This document shows positions 48,647-52,112 of a DNA stretch of 52,112 bases, one piece after another. The position numbers were made by a program, and so were the translations under genes. Source of the stretch: DATDYA01 sp035289165. Lineage in GTDB: Bacteria; Patescibacteriota; Patescibacteriia; Magasanikbacterales; GWA2-37-8. The notes under the pieces are model-generated. The model was not told the origin of the DNA, ran no database searches, and worked only from the letters and a program-made list of their open reading frames with translations. The stretch lies in assembly GCA_035289165.1 (NCBI GenBank), contig DATDYA010000012.1, positions 1-52,112 of the forward strand, in the 5' to 3' direction. The first letter of the stretch is position 1, and every line of letters starts with the position of its first letter.

Positions 48647-49189
48647 ATGTCGCTCTCTTCACTAATACACATCAAACCTTACGAAAAAATTATTCACGCT
48701 CTTCGCCGTCATCCCCTCACTTTCCTTCCGACCATCCTCTTGTTTTTAGCCCTCATACTTGTCCCAATAGCTTTGTACATCATGATCAGTAACATGTTTC
48801 CAGACTTATTGGCTGGACCAATTAGCTACCCCCTCTTAGTTCTTTTCGGGAGCATCTACTGCCTATCTCTTTGTCTTTTCTTTTACACCTACTTTGTAGA
48901 TTTTTATCTCGACATGTGGGTTATTACCAATGATCGACTAATCGACATCGAACAAACTGGATTATTCGCCCGCACAATTGCCGAAGTCGACCTTTACCAG
49001 ATTCAAGATGTTACCTCAGATATCCGGGGACTTTTCCCAACCATATTTAACTACGGTACCATTTCGCTTCAAACCGCCGGGACAATACCAAAGTTTATTT
49101 TTTACAACATTCCTCGACCACATAAACTACGTGAAGAAATTCTTGCTCTCGCCTCCGAAGATAAAAAATTCCATACTGGACAAAAATAA
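48647..49189 (+). CDS. PH-domain (YdbS/bPH2-like) membrane protein
   Basis: 180 residues from the chosen start (M-S-L-S-S-L-I-H-I-K-P-Y-E-K). Two membrane spans (about 28-52 and 65-92) precede a bacterial PH domain with W-V-I-T-N-D-R-L-I-D-I-E-Q-T-G-L-F-A-R-T-I-A-E near 98-118, the typical bPH2 opening. An earlier in-frame ATG (48512) lies inside the preceding gene and is disfavoured. The role is unknown, but related proteins sit in envelope-stress and secretion contexts. Confidence 0.75.
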   Translation: MSLSSLIHIKPYEKIIHALRRHPLTFLPTILLFLALILVPIALYIMISNMFPDLLAGPISYPLLVLFGSIYCLSLCLFFYTYFVDFYLDMWVITNDRLIDIEQTGLFARTIAEVDLYQIQDVTSDIRGLFPTIFNYGTISLQTAGTIPKFIFYNIPRPHKLREEILALASEDKKFHTGQK

Positions 49190-49222
49190 ATTTGATAAGT
49201 TTCGTGCCGCCTACTTCCTATA

Positions 49223-49741
49223 TTAGACCCCTTGGTCTTTTAAAGCCTGGCAAGCAGGACAGTTATCAAAAAAATCAACTTCCTCTCTTATTTCTATATC
49301 CAAATTATCCAACCACTCTTTGGCTTGCTCGAATAGCGCATCTCGTTGCCACTCATACCAAACCGACAGCCAGCCCCCATCACTATAATTTCCCAAAACA
49401 TCCTTAAACCTTCTAAAAGAACCTCGACCATTAAGAGCAACCAATAATTTTTCATACAACAGATTGTCTTCGGCCTTAATTATTTCTTCAGAGTAATCAA
49501 CCATCCATTGATACTTTTCATCTGACGATACCCCGTCAATTCTTAAAAATGAGCTGTCAGCGTCTATCTTTTCCATTAGTTTGTCATTTACATCCCCATC
49601 TTCAAATTCTTCCAACACAAACTCCACTTCTCCTGTTTGAGTATTTAAAAAGTAATGGTGCTCCGGATTATTATCATCTAAACCATCTATTAACATATCC
49701 AAATCAATCTTCTTCCCGTCTGGTAAAACAAAATTAATCAT
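49223..49741 (-). CDS. UPF0158-family protein
   Basis: A 172-residue acidic protein with an H-Y-F-L-N-T-Q-T-G-E-V-E-F segment near 28-40 (the family's F-L-D-x-x-T-G-E-V), a central F-R-R-F-K-D-V-L-x-x-Y, and W-Y-E-W-Q-R-D-A-L-F-E-Q-A-K-E-W-L-D near 128-145. An added C-P-A-C pair ends the chain. The function of the family is not known. Confidence 0.68.
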   Translation of the reverse strand: MINFVLPDGKKIDLDMLIDGLDDNNPEHHYFLNTQTGEVEFVLEEFEDGDVNDKLMEKIDADSSFLRIDGVSSDEKYQWMVDYSEEIIKAEDNLLYEKLLVALNGRGSFRRFKDVLGNYSDGGWLSVWYEWQRDALFEQAKEWLDNLDIEIREEVDFFDNCPACQALKDQGV

Positions 49742-50001
49742 ACGTTTATTATTAATTCTTGACTAGTTAGAAATATACCATATTAAAAAACAAGATAAAA
49801 ATACTTTAACAGTAAACATCAAGAAAACGAGAAAAGTGTCTTATTTTAACAAAATAAGACAAACTCGGTAGTAAGGGTGAAATCATCCACAAAATATGGC
49901 TTAAACACATTTTTGTGATATTTTTTGCCTTAAAATAGATGCTAATTGGGTTTTCTAGCCCCACCAAAAGTTCTATTAACTATTTATCTGGCGTCTTTTA
50001 T

Positions 50002-50030
50002 TTGACAATTATTTATTCTCATTATATAAT
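50002..50030 (+). promoter_or_regulatory. Perfect-consensus sigma70 promoter of the ATPase gene
   Basis: TTGACA (50002-50007), exactly 17 nt, TATAAT (50025-50030). The ATG is at 50088, leaving a leader of about 50 nt. A promoter this strong usually needs a repressor, which fits the overlapping repeats. Confidence 0.8.
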
Positions 50031-50064
50031 TCGTAATGAGATAAAAAGAGTAAATAATCTCATT
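50018..50064 (+). promoter_or_regulatory. Repeated ATCTCATT operator-like words over the -10
   Basis: CTCATTA (50018-50024) and TAATGAG (50034-50040) form an inverted repeat around the -10; AATGAGAT (50035-50042) and ATCTCATT (50057-50064) form a second one downstream. Three half-sites of one word spaced over the start point suggest a repressor operator. Confidence 0.5.
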
Positions 50065-50087
50065 TAAACTAATTTAGTGGTCAAAAT

Positions 50088-51353
50088 ATGATAAATGACA
50101 TCATTTTAGAACAAAAAACTAGAAAGGATAACCTTCTCAAAGAAACCTACATCCCTCGCTACCAGACGGCAAAACTAGCACAGATGGCAGAAAACAGCCT
50201 AATTAAAGTCATTCTAGGCCCTCGACGTGCCGGAAAATCTTTTTTTGCCACTCACACTTTTAAGCCAAATGAGGTAGCCTATGTTAACTTTGATGACGAA
50301 AAACTGTCCAAAATACAAAACTATGACGAGATAATAAAGAGCGCCTTGGCTATCTACGGACAAACTAAATTTCTGCTTCTGGACGAAATACAAAATTTAC
50401 CCAACTGGGAACTTTTTGTTAATCGCTTACACCGTAATGGCTATAATATTTTAGTGACTGGATCAAACTCAAAATTACTTTCCAAAGAATTAGCCACTCA
50501 CCTTACCGGGCGCCACTTACCTATTGAACTTTTTCCCTTTAGTTTTAACGAATACTTGCAATACAAAAAATTTAATACAAACACCAAGGAACCGATGATT
50601 ACCGAAGTAAAAGCCCAACTGTTGGAGCATGTTAACACTTTCATGCATAATGGTGGTTTCCCAGAATTAGTAATCCATGAATTAACACCGGAAACCTATC
50701 TAACGCCTTTTATAGAGTCGCTGTTGTTTAAAGATGTTATTAAGCGTTATAAACTACGTAAGCCAGACCACGTAGATAATTTGGAAACCTACTTAATAAA
50801 CAACGTGGCAAAAGAATTTACCTATGAACGTTTAGCCAACAATCTTGGCCTACCTAGTTGGGCAACAGTTGTGAAATATATGAATTACTTAGAAGAAGCT
50901 TACTTGTTGGTAGTTCTAAGTCGCTACTCGCACAAGGTATCCCAAAGACTAAAATCACCAAAAAAAGCCTATATGATTGATAATGGCTTAATAACCTCAA
51001 CTGCTGTGCAACTTGCCAGAGACAGTGGCAAACTTATGGAGAATTTAGTATTTACCGAACTACTAAAGAAAGGACTACGGCCTAATTTAGAACTGTTTTA
51101 CTATAAAACTCGCAATGATAAAGAAGTAGATTTTATTATAAAAAAAGGAACTTCAATTGATGAGCTAATACAGGTCTGTTATGATCCCTCCGGTCTCGAA
51201 GTAAGCGAACGTGAAACTAGGGCTTTACTCGAAGCTAAAGAAGAGCTGTGTGCTGAAAAACTAACCGTGCTTACTTGGGATGATAAAAAACAAATAAACA
51301 AAAACGGCACCATCATAGATTTCGTACCGCTTTGGGAGTGGCTGACTGCCTAA
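50088..51353 (+). CDS. AAA-type ATPase with DUF4143 domain
   Basis: A 421-residue protein. G-P-R-R-A-G-K-S-F at about 43-51 is Walker A, F-L-L-L-D-E-I-Q-N-L-P-N-W near 95 is Walker B, T-G-S-N-S-K-L-L is sensor 1, and E-L-F-P-F-S-F-N-E-Y-L follows. The C-terminal half is the DUF4143 nuclease-like fold with E-N-L-V-F-T-E-L and F-Y-Y-K-T-R-N-D-K-E-V-D-F-I. Such genes are abundant and mobile in CPR genomes. The role is unknown; some are linked to toxin or defence loci. It lies tail-to-tail with the reverse transcriptase gene, 24 nt apart. Confidence 0.85.
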   Translation: MINDIILEQKTRKDNLLKETYIPRYQTAKLAQMAENSLIKVILGPRRAGKSFFATHTFKPNEVAYVNFDDEKLSKIQNYDEIIKSALAIYGQTKFLLLDEIQNLPNWELFVNRLHRNGYNILVTGSNSKLLSKELATHLTGRHLPIELFPFSFNEYLQYKKFNTNTKEPMITEVKAQLLEHVNTFMHNGGFPELVIHELTPETYLTPFIESLLFKDVIKRYKLRKPDHVDNLETYLINNVAKEFTYERLANNLGLPSWATVVKYMNYLEEAYLLVVLSRYSHKVSQRLKSPKKAYMIDNGLITSTAVQLARDSGKLMENLVFTELLKKGLRPNLELFYYKTRNDKEVDFIIKKGTSIDELIQVCYDPSGLEVSERETRALLEAKEELCAEKLTVLTWDDKKQINKNGTIIDFVPLWEWLTA

Positions 51354-51377
51354 TTGGTATTTTTTTAACAAAAAATA

Positions 51378-52112
51378 TCAAAGACACTTCAATAAATACT
51401 CTATCTTCTTATAATCACCCCCCCCCGAAGCGGGCTGAAGTGCACCCAAATAAGAATAGCAAACTGAAAAAAATTCTTCATAATTACAATGCCCCGACCA
51501 ATAATCATTAAGTTTGGTGTTAATTTTATTCCACATCCTTTTTCTAGTTTTAGGACGCATGGCTGTATACCCCGGGTACAGAATATAACCTAACCAATCA
51601 ACTCCCAAGTGGTAAGGACGAAAAAAGATCTTATCTGGATGAACAGTTAGTTTTAAATGTCGGGCTAAAAACTTCTGCGCTTTTTTAAGTGCGCACTCTA
51701 AATCTTCTCGCTGATTAGAAACCATTACAAAATCATCGCAATAGCGAAGATAATTTTTTATCTCCAAATTCTCCTTAACGTAATGATCAAACCGATTGAG
51801 ATAAACATTGGCAAACAGTTGGGATGTTAAATTGCCTAATGGTATACCTGGGTTAAAACTCCGGATAATTTTTTCCAACAAATACATCAATTCCTCATCA
51901 TGCACCTGACGTGCTATAATTTTAAGCAGTACATCGTGATCGACATTTTGAAAATACTTTTTAATATCCGCCTTTAAAATCCACGCTCCTTGCTTTTGTC
52001 TTTCTGATAAGCTAAGTTTTTGGGCGAGCCTTTGTACTGCGGTGTGTGTGCCTTTACCAGTCCGACAAGACCAGCTGTCAAAAATAAACGACCTCTCGAA
52101 TAGTGGCTCGAC
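51378..52112 (-). CDS. Reverse transcriptase of the diversity-generating type (partial at right edge)
   Basis: 245 residues with the start beyond the edge; an internal GTG at 51905 is not the real start. Visible RT motifs: G-K-G-T-H-T near residue 24, W-I-L-K-A-D-I-K-K-Y-F near 46-56 (motif A), I-P-L-G-N-L-T-S-Q near 90-98, and Y-C-D-D at 124-127 (active site). The L-G-N-L-T-S-Q form, with Q in place of P, is the hallmark of DGR reverse transcriptases as opposed to group II intron and retroviral enzymes. No template or variable repeat is seen in the window; both may lie to the right. Confidence 0.82.
   Translation of the reverse strand, partial: VEPLFERSFIFDSWSCRTGKGTHTAVQRLAQKLSLSERQKQGAWILKADIKKYFQNVDHDVLLKIIARQVHDEELMYLLEKIIRSFNPGIPLGNLTSQLFANVYLNRFDHYVKENLEIKNYLRYCDDFVMVSNQREDLECALKKAQKFLARHLKLTVHPDKIFFRPYHLGVDWLGYILYPGYTAMRPKTRKRMWNKINTKLNDYWSGHCNYEEFFSVCYSYLGALQPASGGGDYKKIEYLLKCL

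Larger units (their letters stand above)
49742..50087. other. Divergent intergenic region with hairpin and promoter
   Basis: 346 nt between the UPF0158 gene (minus) and the DUF4143 ATPase gene (plus). It is A+T-rich and holds a perfect hairpin, GTCTTATTTT (49838-49847) with AAAATAAGAC (49851-49860), a consensus promoter (50002-50030) and repeats of an ATCTCATT word (50018-50064). No coding frame or RNA gene is seen in the rest. Confidence 0.6.

Noticed and set aside
51354..52112. DGR template or variable repeat in the window
   Set aside because: No near-repeat of about 100 nt with A-specific differences was noticed near the reverse transcriptase; likely outside the window.

Overview
The window looks like chromosome of an uncultivated Patescibacteria (CPR) bacterium, most likely of the Parcubacteria side. 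This is inferred from several things seen together: a 23S rRNA gene split by group I introns, a tandem array of small two-membrane-span T4SS-pilin-like proteins, type IV pilus minor pilins, a cobalamin-dependent ribonucleotide reductase, a reverse transcriptase with the diversity-generating-retroelement signature, short intergenic gaps with many ATGA overlaps, and the standard stop codons. No species-level claim is made.

Layout. 1-1.5 kb: a transposase tail, a carbonic-anhydrase-like protein and a tiny Lys/Arg peptide with a very strong ribosome binding site. 1.5-14.5 kb: a long minus-strand run of housekeeping genes (endonuclease Q, VOC protein, pseudouridine synthase, methyltransferase, malic enzyme, acetyltransferase, YvcK, GlmS, a 2-oxoacid:ferredoxin oxidoreductase with one frameshifted small gene, a nucleotidyltransferase, HAD, aldolase-like and HD proteins). 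14.5-19.7 kb: 5S and 23S rRNA on the minus strand with no 16S beside them; the 23S gene carries five group I introns, one encoding a LAGLIDADG endonuclease. 19.8-20.1 kb: a promoter, a strongly structured unassigned RNA and a terminator. 20.2-23.9 kb: an accessory stretch with a Smr protein, a broken second korA, a 28-residue-repeat protein, a truncated second glmU-like gene and tRNA-Leu(UAG). 24-27.2 kb: pnp, a NYN protein and rpsO. 27.3-36.3 kb: tRNA-Arg, tRNA-His, a glycosyltransferase and nine pilin-like genes headed by a solute-binding lipoprotein, then galU. 36.4-40.2 kb: three type IV pilus minor pilin genes. 40.3-43 kb: half a tRNA-Leu, an HNH nuclease gene, an intact tRNA-Leu(UAA), a cobalamin adenosyltransferase and an HTH-ATPase-STAS regulator with an elaborate operator. 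43-46.7 kb: nrdJ with two NrdR-box-like sites. 46.8-52.1 kb: a coiled-coil protein, ruvB, a PH-domain membrane protein, a UPF0158 protein, a DUF4143 ATPase and the reverse transcriptase, which runs off the right edge.

How the genes fit together. Malic enzyme and the oxidoreductase meet at pyruvate and acetyl-CoA and could supply reduced ferredoxin. GlmS, the glmU-like protein, YvcK, GalU and the GT28-type enzyme point to cell-envelope sugar metabolism. The adenosyltransferase makes the cofactor that the class II ribonucleotide reductase needs, suggesting cobalamin salvage. The pilin array plus type IV minor pilins point to a surface apparatus for attachment or DNA uptake. The most unusual parts are the introns with 11- and 20-nt exons, the stand-alone structured RNA upstream of the 23S gene, the decayed second glmU-korA module split by a repeat protein, the pilin paralogue array, the HNH gene next to a half tRNA, and the edge reverse transcriptase.
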